A stretch of DNA of 64,000 bases from Cunninghamia lanceolata (GCA_027924645.1 BSBN01000809.1:49506001-49570000), one strand, 5' to 3'. Shown: positions 23,771-36,859, numbered from the stretch's first letter. Notes: generated from the sequence alone by a model not told the origin. Made by a program: numbers and translations.

Positions 23771-25650
23771 CTTTGGGGAATCTTGTTTATACTAGGAAAT
23801 GTATGGTGGGATCCTTGAGAGGACCCTAAGACCATATTTCCTAATTAGTTATTTGGCAGTATGGTATGGATGATATTAGCTCCATTGGAGGTGAGATTAT
23901 ATGGTGTTATGTTACTAGGATATTAGCAAAGTGATTCTACATAGCATAGTTATTCATTTATTGGTTATTTGGCTCCATGGCACTATGGATTACTTAGTGA
24001 TATATTAGAGATGTCCTCCTCATTATATCCATTCTCGATGAGCCTTGTGGTGTGAGTCATGTAATGTCTTTATGATGAGTATAGTTGATACATGTGAGAA
24101 TGGTCTTCATCATGTGTTTCACTTAGAAGAGGTATGTGATGTGAAAAACATTTTTTTTTGAATAATGTGTTATATGTGGAGTTAAGTCTATGTGATATAT
24201 GTGTCACTGAGCATTGTCTAGAATCGGGTGTTAGAAATTATTGACTAGAATAGGATATGGTGACTTGATTCAATTCCTTAGTTATAAATTGATATCTTCA
24301 TGATAGCAGAGATGAATTAAGGACATGTTTAGCTGTCTAAAATAAGGTATATGGATTTTCTTGCATTGATGTGACTTAACATAATATGGTTGTTTATTGT
24401 TATATGATGTGGTTTGGGAGCTACGGTTTGGGAGTTATGTTGTGAATTGGGAGCTACAGTAAGGGAGTTATAGAGACCTATGCCCCTTTGGGGATATTCA
24501 TGATGTTGGTGTTGGTGTTGTGATGGGGGTTAGGTTGATGGAATGGTGTTGTGGGAGTTTGGGATATGGGAGTTACACTTGTGAAATGGGAGTTACATTT
24601 GTGAAAAGGGAGTTTTCTAAATTGTGATTATTTCAGCTACAAAATTTATTGTAAAGAATAATGTTTGTGATTACATTTGGTATATGAGCATATGATATGA
24701 TAATCTATTATGGAGCTCCATTTGGTTTAAGACCACCACATTCCCCTCCTCCAGGCTTAGGTGGCTCGTTTGAAGTCACGTGGTGGTTGTGATGTTAAGT
24801 TTTGTGAAAATATTTAAAAATTTTATTTGGTTATTTTATTTTCTTAATTGAGCCAGCGGTTTTAAAATTTCTTTAAGATATTTGTTTGATTGTCCTTTTG
24901 CCTCAAGGACTACTCTATTAAGGTTTTTGGTTTTGAATTGAATTGTTTTTTTCCGCTATCTATTTTTTTTCATATAAAGTTGATTTTATTTAAAAAATGT
25001 ACTCATTGTAAACTTCTTTATTTTGAGGCTTTATTAGTGTTTGTTGTTGCTGGCTTGTGTGGAGAAATTTGAATTGTGTAGATTACCATACCCAAGAGAG
25101 GTCCCTGGCAGATTGTATAGGGGAGTAGATGGCCTGGGGAATGTTTATTGTGAAATTGTGTAATATTTATGGTTCTATTTTGGCACTAATCATCCTCATT
25201 GGAAGTATGCATGATGTATTATGTACAAAATTGATATTTGTGATGATTAAATGTTAAGAGTTGTTATGAAAGAATATGTTGCAATGAATTTGATTAGCAG
25301 TAATATAATGATGATATAAACATGCTTCTTGGTTAAGTAATGATGTTGTTGATTTTACATCATTCTAATACCCGTAGAATGGTATACCCGAAATTTGAAT
25401 GATAGAGTTGATAATTCTTGTTGTTTCTAGTAACTGTGGAAATTGCTTATGTACAAAAGATGATCTAGTGAGTTTTGGTTTCTATTGCACTTTGTATTGT
25501 GTTTGATTTCTAAATGGAGCATTGTCATATCAATTACTTTGTTTTAACAATGTACAGATGAATTCTTCCGATGAAATCTAACTTTTGTTGGATGTGTTGA
25601 AGTTAGGAAATATTCATTCCTCTTGATGACTTCCAGGAGGAAGTCCATTC

Positions 25651-25664
25651 TTAGGGGGGAAGAA
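25651..25664 (+). other. Polypurine tract of array, copy B
   Basis: TTAGGGGGGAAGAA is followed directly by TGTAAGG, the LTR start. Confidence 0.8.
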
Positions 25665-27891
25665 TGTAAGGATACCTGAACCCTATTTATTAATTATGAT
25701 ATTTTATTGAGAATAATTAATTAACTGCTTTGTTTCAAAATAATTATTTAGATGATTTAATATTGTTTTCAAAAGAAAATCATTCATTGTCATTTTATGC
25801 TTTTATATTTACATATTTTATAAAGAATTCTTTTATTCTATGCCACTTGCAAGAAATGGCAGTTATGTAATTCAAGAGAGAATCTTAGTAATTAAATTAT
25901 GTTTTAAAATTATTCTAATCTATTTTTTTAGTTTATAAGAAAATGGGTGTCCAGATTGGCATATGAAGAGTCATGTTGTTCAGTTTTAAAAGATCAAGAA
26001 ATATATGAGGTGAGAAAAGAAAGATACATTTGAAAAAGAAAATATATTGATATGGCAGAGAATAAAATGGATGGCTTTGGTTTTTTGAGAAGAAAAGATT
26101 TGGGGAAACATGGATGCGAGCTGGGAAATTTCGGTGAAGATTGGATAGCAGTATAATTCTGGGTATGCACTGAGTTATGGAATTGATTTGTTGTTTGAAA
26201 TAAATTTCTGTTATATGCAAGCTTTATGTTATTTTGTGAATTCTCTTCTGCATATTCCATTCATTTTTTTAAAATTCCTTAGGGATCACTTTCTTGAAAC
26301 CAATCTCCAATCATATATCATGATGTTAATTCAACCAGTCTGAAGATTCTAAACCCTAGTCTGTTGTGTCTGTAATAACTTTATTTTTATGAACTAAGTT
26401 TCTCTAAAAATTTTATATAAGGTACGCCTCCCAGTCATTGAAATCATATCCAAAAATTAGCCTTACCTAGTTCAAGTCATTATGGAGATATGTAATGTTT
26501 AGTGACCATCTATTTCTTACCCATTTCGTCTCTATAAAAATAGTTTGTTGCGTCACCAATTGATAACTCTAAATTTTTGAACTAGGTTTCTCAAAAAAAT
26601 TTATATAAGGTGCACCACTTAGTTATGTAAATCATATCCAAAAATCAGCATTAACCAATTCGTCAATTTGGAGATGTGTATCAATTAGTGACGGTCATTT
26701 CTACGCCCTCTTTGTTGTTGCTATTAAATTTGCAAATCCTTGACTCTTTCCCTCTAAAACCTAACATATCCCTAATGCTTGAATTCTTCTCAGGACAATA
26801 GTTGTTCAGGTTAAAACATTCATCATTGGAACAAATATATATAATTCAATATCTCTTTTGAAACTTATTGTGTTAGATACACAACATAGCTACTATTGCG
26901 CTAGTTGAGAAATGCCTGAATGGTCTCATATCATGATTATATAATACTTGGGATTGTAGAAATAACTATATTATCTTTCCCTAGCATATATTATGTGGAA
27001 ATAAATGAAATTGATAAGAGTAGCATTGTGTTAGCTTTGAACCTTATTTTGTTTGAAGTGAAATAGCAAATCTAATTTCTATGGTAGTGTCTAAATTGTA
27101 TGAAATAGCATCCGAGATGAAGTTTATCTATTTTAACACTGGTTGAGATTGGTCTTCATTGTATATATATGAAATAGCATGCATCTTTAGAATTTGAGTA
27201 AAAACATTGTATATTTTCTGCATTCTATTTGATGTGTTGAGATAGAGAATGGTTGGAATGTTTTTGTTGTTGTTATAACTTCCTTATTTTACCCCTGTAG
27301 GGATTACTCATAAATATAAATATTGTGTTTACTCTCTGGAACTTGAAAGTTTCTCTAGAAAATATTATGTAATGAACTAGATTCCTTATGAGTTATTATA
27401 TCTAAGTCAACCTTATGGTTGCAAGACTAGTTGCTTCGAACTACAAAGTCTCTGCACTGCGTGTACATAGACAAGGCCATCATGAGCCCCCGAGACATTA
27501 GGTCAACCCTTTAGGGCCTTAGTCTCATTATCTTGTACATTGATATCTGCTATGTATATTTATTGACTATGCGGAACTAATATTTACATTTAGTGTGCAG
27601 ATCTAGCTCTGTTAATTATGCAGGATACTGAAGCTGAGGAAGTAATTTCCCACTTTGCGAGTGGATGATTATATGACATTTACTGTAATTGTGTATAATT
27701 GTATAAAAATGTTTATATCTTAAATTTTCAATTACAATGAATGATACTAAACTTATGTTTAATCGAAATGTGTATTTTATTAGGTTTCAACAAGTGAATA
27801 TTCTCCTATCATCGTATTATATTTTCATTATTTCTTACTAAATTAATTTATTATTGTTAATTATTGACAATTTTCATGGGCAGGCATTACA
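25665..27891 (+). repeat. Array LTR, copy B
   Basis: It runs from TGTAAGGATAC to GGCATTACA with perfect TGTAA/TTACA ends, 2227 bp. It interrupts the minus-strand coiled-coil frame that resumes at 27892. Confidence 0.8.
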
Positions 27892-28385
27892 ATTTCATGG
27901 AGCAATTATGCCTCTTTCCTCTCTAACTGTATAGACAACTCCTTTTCTACATGCGCTCAAGTCAATTGACTTCTTAGATTAGCATCTTCTACTTTAATCT
28001 CCTCCAAGGCATTGTCTTATTGTGCAAGTCTTTCTTTGGTATTATTTATTTCTAGTTCATTAGATTCACTAACCTGCTCTGCAATAGATATTGTTTTTCT
28101 TTCTAGGGCCCTTATTTTCACCTCAACCTCTTTCAATTTCTACTTCATTTGATCCAACTCAATGGTCTTCTTTTTTAGCTTTCTTTCAGTAGAAATTAAT
28201 GATTTGTCAACTACTTTTGCACTTTCCTGCATAAATTCTACCCTATTTTTAGCTTGAGCATCTTTAATACTAATTCCCATAGCTTCTATTTGGTAGTTGG
28301 CAGTTGTCATTTGTCCTTGTGGCTTGTTCACTAGGGGAGTGAAATGGGAAAATTGAATTGAATTCTCAATTTGGTTATACTTCAT
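27892..28385 (-). pseudogene. Coiled-coil C-terminal part of unknown retroelement protein
   Basis: On the minus strand an 81-codon ORF (28385-28140) continues in the same frame to 27892 through four stops. The text is heptad-like and rich in Glu, Lys, Leu, Ile and Gln (for example K-L-K-E-V-E-V-K-I-R-A-L-E-R-K, then S-N-E-L-E-I-N-N-T-K-E-R-L-A-Q). That is a long coiled coil of about 160 residues. All four stops (near 28139, 28019, 27964 and 27910) can be single C-to-T changes from CAG, CAA or CGA. The frame is cut at 27892 by the array LTR. I know of no family match. Confidence 0.65.
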
Positions 28386-30312
28386 TTTAATCCTTCTAGA
28401 GGTAGATGCTACATCCTATTGTGATTTTATCTTTTGTTCCTTTTGTTGCATTGGCTTTTGTAACTCTTATATTTACTACTCATAGACCACAAGATTGGTT
28501 ATTATAGTAACTTCTTGATGGGGATTATATTTTCATATAGAGAATATAGGGTTAGTCAAGGTGGTTTGCCACCTATCAACAAGTGAAGTAGTATCTTTGG
28601 TTATTAAGGTCGAATCCCCCTCAATGGAATGTGGATTAGTAACATAAGGAGGGTGATGAGGAGCTTGGATTGGCTAATGTTGTATGGGAGTTATTTGAAA
28701 ATGTAGGGATTGATACCCTTGACAGTAGGATAGAATTGAAGCTATTGAATGACCAATTGCCTAGTAGGGGAAGCATATTGTAAAGGATATCCTGGTGGTT
28801 GATACATGAAAGGTTGGATTCAGGAAAACTACTTAGGGTGAGTCAAGGACTAGGTTAGGATAGATCCCTGACCCATCAAATAATGTAGGTATTGAGGGAA
28901 TCAAGGTGGAACTTGTTCAATTGATTGAATGAATGGTAAATTAAAACTAGGAGGAGGGGAGGAGAGCATACATATAGTGGGATCTATCTTCATTGGACTT
29001 GGATGCTTCTGTCGCTTATCTTGTGAATGTTGTTCTTATTCTTAGTCTTGATTATTTTTCTTCTTTCCTCTTTTCTTGGTCTCTTCATCCTCCTTTTGTA
29101 GCCCCTTCCCCTTATTATCCTTATGGCCATCTCCACCAATAGACCTATCATGTAGCGTTCTTGGTCTTGTTGGTAATTCCTATTGTTGAGAAAGGTCTAT
29201 TTCTTCTTGATTGCTAGAGGAACCTTGAACCTCAATTGTAGAGTAACTAGATGTTGCATGTTTAGAGGTTACCCTTCTCACTCCTAGATTTATAGGAGTC
29301 TGTAATATAGGATCCTATAGTTGCCTAGACTACTCAACCACCAGTACTCATTATGGTGGTTGAACTTCAGTTTGAACTAGGGTCCTTTGAGCTTTAACCT
29401 CTTTTATTTCTTCCTCCATGGTAAGAGATTCTTTTGAAAAATATGATGAAGAAGGGATCTTCGGGTGAACCTTGTCATATTCAATTTCCCATCACTCATC
29501 CAATGGATGAGCTCCTATTTCTATGGTTTTATTTAAAATTTCTTGTCAAAACCTCCATGACGCTAGCATTTTCTCTTCTTTCCAACCTAGATTATGTAGC
29601 CTCTTCTTAAATCCAATGGTTTAATGAGGGTTGTAGTTTGCTTTCTTTTGATAGAATGTCTTGTATGGTTGTAGCTTCTTTGTTTGTGACAACTCCTAGA
29701 TGGGAGGCTAAAGGTTAGTCTAATCATCTAAGAACTTTATGTGGTCGTCCTCCTGGACATGCTTCTTTTACCTTCTACCAGTAGATGAGGTTCATGCACA
29801 AATTTTTTGTAATCCATATTTTTTAATCCTTTGCATAAAATGTGTAAATGCATGATCTAGGTCAAAGTACCATCGGTCCTTTATAACATCTAATTGTAAT
29901 TCTTTTAGTTTTTGGTCAAGCATCCCTAAAACTATTATTTTCTTCAAAACTATACACCCGCATGCATGAGGAAGAGGTTAATAAGTTGTCCTTCCTCTTA
30001 CATTTCTATAACCCATATCAATTATGTCCAGCTACATTAAGTATTCTTGAGGGAAAATACTCTGGATGGAACAAATTGAGGAAGCTTGTATTTGAGACTT
30101 TAGAAACCTCAAGAGAGGTTCTCTTGTAATCAAGGTGATTGTTGGCTACAAATATTATTTAATAAATAGATAATAGTATCCTATCCTAGTATCCATAATA
30201 CCATACTACAAACATGCGTGTCAAATTCTCTGTTGAATTGTGCTAGCTCCATTGTATTAGGTTCAAGTTGCCTACTAGGCTGATCAATATATAGGTTTTT
30301 CATAAATGCAAC
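28386..30312 (-). pseudogene. Degraded coding region, unknown protein (middle part)
   Basis: Minus-strand reading gives long meaningful stretches with scattered stops: D-V-I-K-D-R-W-Y-F-D-L-D-H-A-F near 29880, W-E-I-E-Y-D-K-V-H-P-K-I-P near 29470, a Lys/Glu-rich run near 29080-29100, and Pro/Tyr/Gln-rich F-M-Y-Q-P-P-G-Y-P-L-Q-Y near 28790. The order suggests a gag-like or accessory retroelement protein leading into the coiled coil at 28385. At 30312 it is interrupted by the 20.8-kb large-LTR element. Its upstream part is at 51118-52019. No protease, RT or integrase motif is seen here. Confidence 0.5.
30308..30312. repeat. Target-site duplication GCAAC (left)
   Basis: GCAAC precedes the left LTR and is repeated exactly at 51113-51117 after the right LTR. 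Confidence 0.9.
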
Positions 30313-33113
30313 TCTTATCATAGAGGATTGCACCCTGTCAAGCAATAAGCTTAACAATCCTGTGACACATTGGATAACTCTTAGACTGTGGGTTGTCTAT
30401 GATGAGAGTGAACCTCCGCAAGAGCTGACTCCCTTTAAATGCCCCTTAGATATGATATACTTTCAAGGAAAAGAGATAGAAGGATGATTAATAAAACTAA
30501 AATTTATCCTAAGGGGTGATGCACCAATGATTGAATTCTAACCTGCAACTTGATTCACAAATATTTCTCAATACATCTACTCATACAACTCATATTGAAC
30601 AATCTTATCACATAAATATTTCACAGAAAGACATGAAATCACTTCCACAATATGTAACCTGTGGTGAAATTTGCACCTTTGTATACTTGCATTCAATGAA
30701 TGAGACAAAAAACTTAAAGGTTTTGATTTAAAACACAATAAATATTTATCAAATCATTCAAAAGAGAACAAGACACCTGAATCTGAGAAGAAAAACCCCT
30801 GATTTTATTGAAACATGGAAGGAATACCTCTATAATAACTGTAAATTATGCTGAAAATAAAGCTGCTACTGTATAAAATCTATAAAGCTGAGTTACAATA
30901 CTAAAAATCTGTCTTTGCAATGTGCAAAAGCAAGAGAAAAAGCAAGAACTGAGAAAAAAGCACAAGCGTTTTTCCCCCATAAAACAAAAATCTCTCCCAA
31001 AAAAGCAAAGTGAAGTGATCTCCTGTCTAACTGGACTCCAAATGATGCATGAATAGGCTGGAAAAGTCAACTCCCAGTTATTGGGCGAGCAAGAGGGAAA
31101 AGCCTAAAAAATAGGGTCCATAACTACTCCAAAATGAGCTATTTTAGCTCAAAACTCCTCCTCTCAAGGTGTTTGACCAAACATAATGCCAAAAGTAGAT
31201 CAGTTTGACCCAAAGTCAAAAATAAAAGTAGAATCTCCTCCTACATCAGTTTCCAACTCCAGTTTGTCTCCACTTCACTCCCTTGCATGATTTGAGGGCA
31301 AAAATATATTATTTTAACAAATATTAAGGGTAATTCATATGCATGCTTTACCTTAATAAGTGTTTTATAATTATCTCCTTGGTTTTATGAAACAAATATT
31401 AAGGTAATTTATAAACTATTACCCTTAATAAGTACTTAAATACAATATATTTTTCCTCATGCAAAACAAAAGAGGAGTTACATCATTACTTTACTTCATA
31501 TCTACCCCATACAAAAAGCTCACAAGACTGTAATGATTCCATCTCACCTTTGACTTATAAAAAATACTCTCAAACCTGTCTCAAATTGACTTAAGTCAAT
31601 AGAAAATCCTAAAAGATCATCATCCCAAACCTTTGTCATGATTCCTCTTTTATTTGACTTAATGTTTTAAAAAAAACAAATAAAAGTCACAAAAAACCCT
31701 TATGTCTCCCAATCCCTCTCACAGGTTCATGATGTGCCTTACCCTGAACACTTAGAAAAGTGTTTGACCATGAGGGAGATTTGCTTTATGATGATTTCTT
31801 CTTAAACTAAGTCAAAAAATGACTTAGTAAAATCCCACGGGCTAGGGCTTCACTGTAAACAAAATACCTTTCAAACCCTAAAAGAACTATTTCATTCTTA
31901 TTACTCTTCAAGATTTGAAGCTCTGCACCGCCATGAGGGTTTGAAGGCTCTGGTTGAAGGTTTTTGTCGACTGAATGGTCCTCTTGCAACATCTTCTGGT
32001 AAGCAAGAATCACCCGTTGCTTTCTTTTTGCATATGCCCATGTAGCTTGTCACTGATGTTTCAGAAGGAAGAAATGAAAGTAAGGTTGAGTTCTTCTTTT
32101 CTAGGGTTTTATGAAAGCTCCTCTTTGAAAATTTTGAAAAGAAACTTTTGAAAGATTTACTTTTGACAAATTTACTTCTCGAGCTTCCTTTGTAGTCGTA
32201 TCTTTCATATGGTAAGTTCATCATTTTGTTGACTACTCTATAAATCTAACACTATGAAAGACAGGGGCCTTTGCTTTCGTTCTACACCCCTTTATAGGGT
32301 TTCCTCCTTGCTCATGGAGAGAGCTACTGCTATTTCAATCTATGTATGGTATTTGTAGCTCTTGTTTTGTGACTGATTTTGTCTCTACACCCCTACTACA
32401 GTCCTTGTATCTCCTATAGCAGTAGAAGGTTATTTGCTTTCATTATCTCTGTAGTTGTTATTTGCATTTCTATGAAACTGTGCATCAAAACCATGAAGGG
32501 ATTCTTTCTATTTGGTTTTTATGTTCTTGCTCTGGATACTCTTTGATGAAGACATGATAAGCTTTAGGCAAGCTCCTCCTATGGTGCTAAAAATCTTGTT
32601 GGAAATCTTGAATAATGATCTTCTTACACCATGTATAATAAACACTACTATTCTTCCTGCACTTTCTTCTACAGGGTTAGGGCTCCATTGTGTTTTTGTC
32701 ATGACTCATCCATGAAAAGTTTGTTAAGCTTTAAAATGAGATATTCTTGGCAAATAAGTAGACCTTCTGCAAGTTCTTTTGTCAAGTATACATTCTGCAT
32801 CTTTTGATCACTATCATGTGTTGTGACAGTCTTCATGTTCTCCTTTTGTTGTGTCTTGCTGCTCCTTTAAAGGTTAAACTAGAATAAGACTTCCTTTTAT
32901 GACTTGTATGACTGTCTTGACTAGTCCTCTATCTTTGTTAGCTCCTAGTATCAGTGACAAAGTGGCTCTGCCTTCTGAGTAAAGGGATCTCTTCATTTAT
33001 CAACACTACACTGCTCACTTTGTCCTCAGGATTGGAACTCCTTGGACTTTATTTTCCTTCTAGTCATGCCACAATTAAGAACTCTTCTTATTAGTTCTCA
33101 TACTTCTGATATG

Positions 33114-33118
33114 TGAAC
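33114..33118. repeat. Copia target-site duplication TGAAC (left)
   Basis: TGAAC precedes the copia LTR and is repeated at 40151-40155. The uninterrupted site is TGAAC at 48546-48550 in the other large LTR. Confidence 0.95.
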
Positions 33119-34368
33119 TATTGTAAGTATGGGCCTAACTGGTGTTGTCATTGATGTCAACATACTCTTGTTGCATTAATGATAAGGATTGGATGAGCTA
33201 TGTGCTGAGGATATTAAGAAAATTAGTCATATCAGGGACAGAGAAGAACAGTGAAGACAGTAAGGTAAAGATCCAAGATAAGATGCTATCATAGGATACA
33301 GTTCAAAGGGTTTGTAGATGTGTCTTAAGGTGATCCAGTGAAGATTTCAGAGGTCCGCATGAAGATCTGAAGAAGTTGTGGCCACTCAAGTAAAACTGGT
33401 TCCAGCAAGTGTTCAAAAGTGACAGAGTGACACATACAGGTCTGGTGAGATCTGGAAATACATTATCTTGTTATGCAGAATTGGTGGAGTATTTAGGAAG
33501 TCCTTGTGAACTATCAACTCAATTGGTTCATGGTTTGAAGGTCCGCAAGCATCTATTCCTTTGTGACAGTGATGACAGACTGTGTTCTTAAGGTTCCAAA
33601 TGAAGGAGAGAAGGATCTTAGTAAGCAGATGAAGTGTGGATGTTCTTGGTGATTCAGACAATCTTGTGGACGTCTTTGGATCGTGTCTAGTTCGTGTTGG
33701 TGGTCCACATTGGAGTTGGAGCTCACAATTGACGAATAACTTTCAGATGATGGTGTTCTTCCTGAGACTGGCCGACCGGATTAGTTACACATCTTGTGGA
33801 TGTTCTTGTGGATGTTTGCCAACTTAGATGATTATTCCTAAGTTAATGTCTTGTATATATATATATGGAGTTGTAAAGTCATTTCAAAGTGTGTCTTGAG
33901 GAGATTTGAGTGTGGTAGCGAGGAAGAGAGCGAAAGGCAGAGTAGAAGTATTGGGCTTAAATGGAACTGATTCAAGCATGGTGAAGATGCTATTCTCCAG
34001 TTCAAGTATGTGATACTTATCATTTTGTAGATAGTGTGTCTCTTGTAGGCAGTGAGCCTCTTGTGAGCAGTGTGCTCGGGCAGTGAGCCCTAATTGGCAT
34101 GTGCCATTTTGTTCTTTCTATTCTTCTAATAGAGAATACAATCTTGGGTTAATCACCCCGTGGTTTTTCCCTTAACCAGGTTTTCCACGTCAAAATCTTG
34201 GTGTCTTATGTGTTGATGTGTTTCTGCTCTTGATTTAATGCATTATGTTTCCATGATTGATTTATTGATATGCTGCTAAATCACAAAAGGATTTAAGTGT
34301 GTAATTGGAAAGAAAGTTTTTGACAACTGATTCACCCCCCCTCTCAGTTGTCTGTCCTGAATCTAACA
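33119..34368 (+). repeat. Copia 5' LTR
   Basis: 1250 bp, aligned with 38902-40150. It starts TATTGTAAG (TG decayed to TA) and ends ATCTAACA. A TATA-rich promoter-like stretch is near 33851-33864, and the AT run is longer here than in the partner LTR. Confidence 0.95.
33848..33866 (+). promoter_or_regulatory. Likely copia LTR TATA box
   Basis: TATATATATATATGG lies in the middle of the LTR. The partner LTR has a shorter TATATATATGG at the matching place (near 39640). Position and sequence fit the LTR promoter; transcription start not determined. Confidence 0.5.
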
Positions 34369-34370
34369 AT

Positions 34371-34382
34371 TGGTATCAGAGC
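34371..34382 (+). other. Copia primer-binding site (initiator Met tRNA)
   Basis: TGGTATCAGAGC begins two bases after the 5' LTR and matches the usual tRNA-iMet complement exactly. Confidence 0.95.
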
Positions 34383-34407
34383 CAAGTTCCTCTAAAAGAG
34401 CTTAACT

Positions 34408-35338
34408 GCTTGAGGAGATCCAGGATAAGGATAGTCCGAAGTTTGATGGAACCAATTTTAATCTTTGGAAAAGTAGCATGAAATGTCATTTGCAATGTAT
34501 GGGAATGCAGTACTAGACCATGGCTTCAACGAAGTATACTCCTCCACAAGGTGGCCCAAAAGCCCCAAATGAAATCACAGATGCTGAAAATAATTTACGG
34601 ACTATAGAAGCTCTTCTAAGCACATTATCTGATTCAGAGCTTTCAAATGTTGTTGACCTACCAACTGCTTTTGAGATTTGGGAAAAACTAGAACTTCTGC
34701 ATGAAGGAGACAAGTATGTTAAATGTGCAAGGCTACAGAGTCTGAAAGGGAAATTTGAAAATATGAAGATGAGAGAAGATGAAAATATCACTACTTTTAT
34801 GCCAAGAGTAAATGAGCTTGTTTGTGGAATTAGATGTGCTGGTGGAGTCTTGGATGAAGATGAAATTGTTGGCAAAATTCTCTGATCCCTTCCTGCTTCT
34901 TATAAAATCAAGGTTGCTGCCATTGAAGAATTTAGAGCACATACAACTGTCACAAGAGATCAATTGGCTAGTACATTGGTTGCATTTGAAATGACCAAGT
35001 TTGGAGATGCCCCTCCCAAGATTGAATTTGCATTCAAAGCCAGTGCCTCTGTAAAAGGTAAACAAAGATTTGATCCAGGAGAGAACTCTTCAAGGAAACT
35101 ATCATGGTATGAAAAAGCAAGAAAAGACCTAGAAGAAGAAGTAGAAACTGCTCAACTTGAAGCCCTTATTGCAAAAAGACTGCCAAGAGGATCCGGTAAG
35201 TATGAAGGAAAATTGCCTTTTAAGTGTTTTAACTGTAATAAGATTGGTCATTTTGCCTCAAAATGTCCAGAAAGATTTTCAAGGCCAAATCCTAATAGAT
35301 CAAGGTTCCAAAAGAATTGTTACTATGTTCATGAATAA
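34408..35338 (+). pseudogene. Copia gag
   Basis: It opens with S-P-K-F-D-G-T-N-F-N-L-W-K, the gag N-terminal signature, then a helical UBN2-type core (R-L-Q-S-L-K-G-K-F-E-N-M-K-M) and the zinc knuckle C-F-N-C-N-K-I-G-H-F-A-S-K-C at 35225-35269. Stops lie at 34514 and 34883. Gag would form the particle and bind RNA. Confidence 0.92.
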
Positions 35339-35401
35339 GATGATAATGAAGGAGTAATAGATGATGAATCAGAGACAGGAAACAAATCTGGAAGTGATTG
35401 G

Positions 35402-35716
35402 GTGTTTATTGCCATCAAGGAAGAAGATCCAATGCCCTCTGAATCTGTCAATCATAAAGTTGTAGAAAGAGCTCTGGCTGCCCAAGTTGAAGAAAAGGAT
35501 GATTGGGTCATTGACAGTGGATGCTCTCACCATTTGACAGGTGACAAAAATAAGTTCTTAGATTTGGAAAGGTATGAAGGAGGAGTGGTAAAATTTGGTG
35601 ATAATTCTGCTGGTAGAATCAGAGGTAGGGAAACTATTTCTTTTGATGGAAAGAACAAAACCGGTAATGTACTGTATGTTGAAGGATTGAAGCACAATCT
35701 TCTCAGTGTTGGATAG
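35402..35716 (+). pseudogene. Copia protease
   Basis: W-V-I-D-S-G-C-S-H-H at about 35506-35535 is the copia aspartic protease active site. G-L-K-H-N-L-L-S-V-G near 35690 is the usual end of the domain, directly followed by a TAG where Gln is typical. Confidence 0.92.
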
Positions 35717-36858
35717 TTGGTGGACAAAGGCTATGATCTCCAATTCAAGAATGGAAAATGCAAGATCTTTGAAAGTTCTGAAACAGAGATTGCATCCGAT
35801 ACTCAGACAAAAGGTAATATCTTCCATCTAGTTGGTATTGGTAAAAGTTGTCTATTTGTGCAAATTAATCAGAGTTGGCTATTGCATAGGAGGATGTGTC
35901 ATGTGAATTTTGATAATATCATCAAGATAAGCAACACTCAGGCTATAATAGATCTCCCAAAACTGGTGAAACCTACAAATAGTTTGTGCAAAGAATGTCA
36001 TTTGGGGAAACAAAGCAGAGTCTCATTCAAAAGCAAAGAACAATCTTCTACCAAAATATTGGACTTAGTTCATACTGATCTGTGTGGTCCGACAAGAATA
36101 AGGAGTGTGCAAGGTGATAGATACTTCATGTTATTAATTGATGACCATTCCCGAATGATGTGGGTTACTTTCCTGAAATAGAAATCAAAAGCTCTTGAGA
36201 GATTCAAACTATTCAAGACTATGGTAGAGAATGAAACCGGATTAAAATTAAAATGTCTGAGGTTTGATAGAGGTGGAGAATTCACATCCGGTGAGTTCAT
36301 AGAATTCTGTGAGAAACATGGAATAAAGAGACAATTGTCTGCTCCTAGGACTCCACAACAGAATGGAGTAGTGGAGAGAAAGAACCGGACCATCCAGGAA
36401 GCATCTAGGACCATGATGATTGAAGCAAATGTCCCTCAGATCTATTGGAGAGAAGTTGTCAGCACTGCAGTCTATACTCTCAATTGAGTTTAGATCCGAA
36501 GCAATACCGGTAAGACTCCTTATGAACTTTGGTTTCGTATCACTCCTACTGTGAGGTATTTTAGAGTCTTTGGTAGCAAATGTTACATTAAAAGAGATGA
36601 AGATCTAGGCAAGTTTGATGCTAGAAGTGATGAAGGAATATTCTTGGGTTACTCTACTCAAAGCAAAGCATACCAATGTTATAACAAAAGACTGAGAAAG
36701 ATTATAGAAAGTACAAATGTGAAGGTTGATGAAGGAATTGAAAAACCTTCAAGGTTTTATGAATATGATGAAGATGATTAGAATGGTGCTCTAACTCAAG
36801 GAGCCCAAGCCCCTTCTGAAATTTAGATTCAAAGTGATCCGATAAATCAGGAAGAAGA
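35717..36858 (+). pseudogene. Copia integrase
   Basis: The zinc site is L-H-R-R-M-C-H with L-C-K-E-C-H near 35881-36005. The core Asp is in H-T-D-L-C-G-P (about 36070), Asp in F-D-R-G-G-E-F (about 36260) and Glu in N-G-V-V-E-R-K-N (about 36362). The C-terminal domain has V-F-G-S-K-C-Y and G-I-F-L-G-Y-S near 36570-36660. Stops lie at 36179, 36485, 36491, 36779 and 36824. The catalytic residues are intact. Confidence 0.93.
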
Positions 36859-36859
36859 G

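Larger units (their letters stand above)
22886..25664 (+). repeat. Internal region of the array, copy B (non-coding)
   Basis: It runs from primer site to polypurine tract, 2779 bp. The longest open frame is 93 codons, within the GGGAG repeat at 23487-23770. No gag, protease, RT or integrase motif is seen apart from the short pol-end remnant before 25651. It matches a LARD-type non-autonomous design. Confidence 0.75.
18059..27891 (+). mobile_element. Tandem non-coding LTR array (non-autonomous, gypsy-like)
   Basis: 18059-22885 and 23062-27891 are direct repeats of nearly equal length (4827 and 4830 bp). Each contains a polypurine tract TTAGGGGGGAAGAA followed by (T/C)GTAAGG. The first repeat ends in TTACA and is followed at once by AGGTATCAGAGC, an initiator-Met primer site. 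I read this as internal (5'-truncated) - LTR - internal - LTR, with LTRs at 20688-22885 and 25665-27891. A short remnant D-D-F-Q-E-E-V-H-S before each tract resembles the end of a chromovirus polyprotein. The rest is non-coding. Alternative: one element with 4.83-kb LTRs and only 176 bp of internal DNA. No clean target duplication is seen (ATTAA versus ATTTC). Confidence 0.8.
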
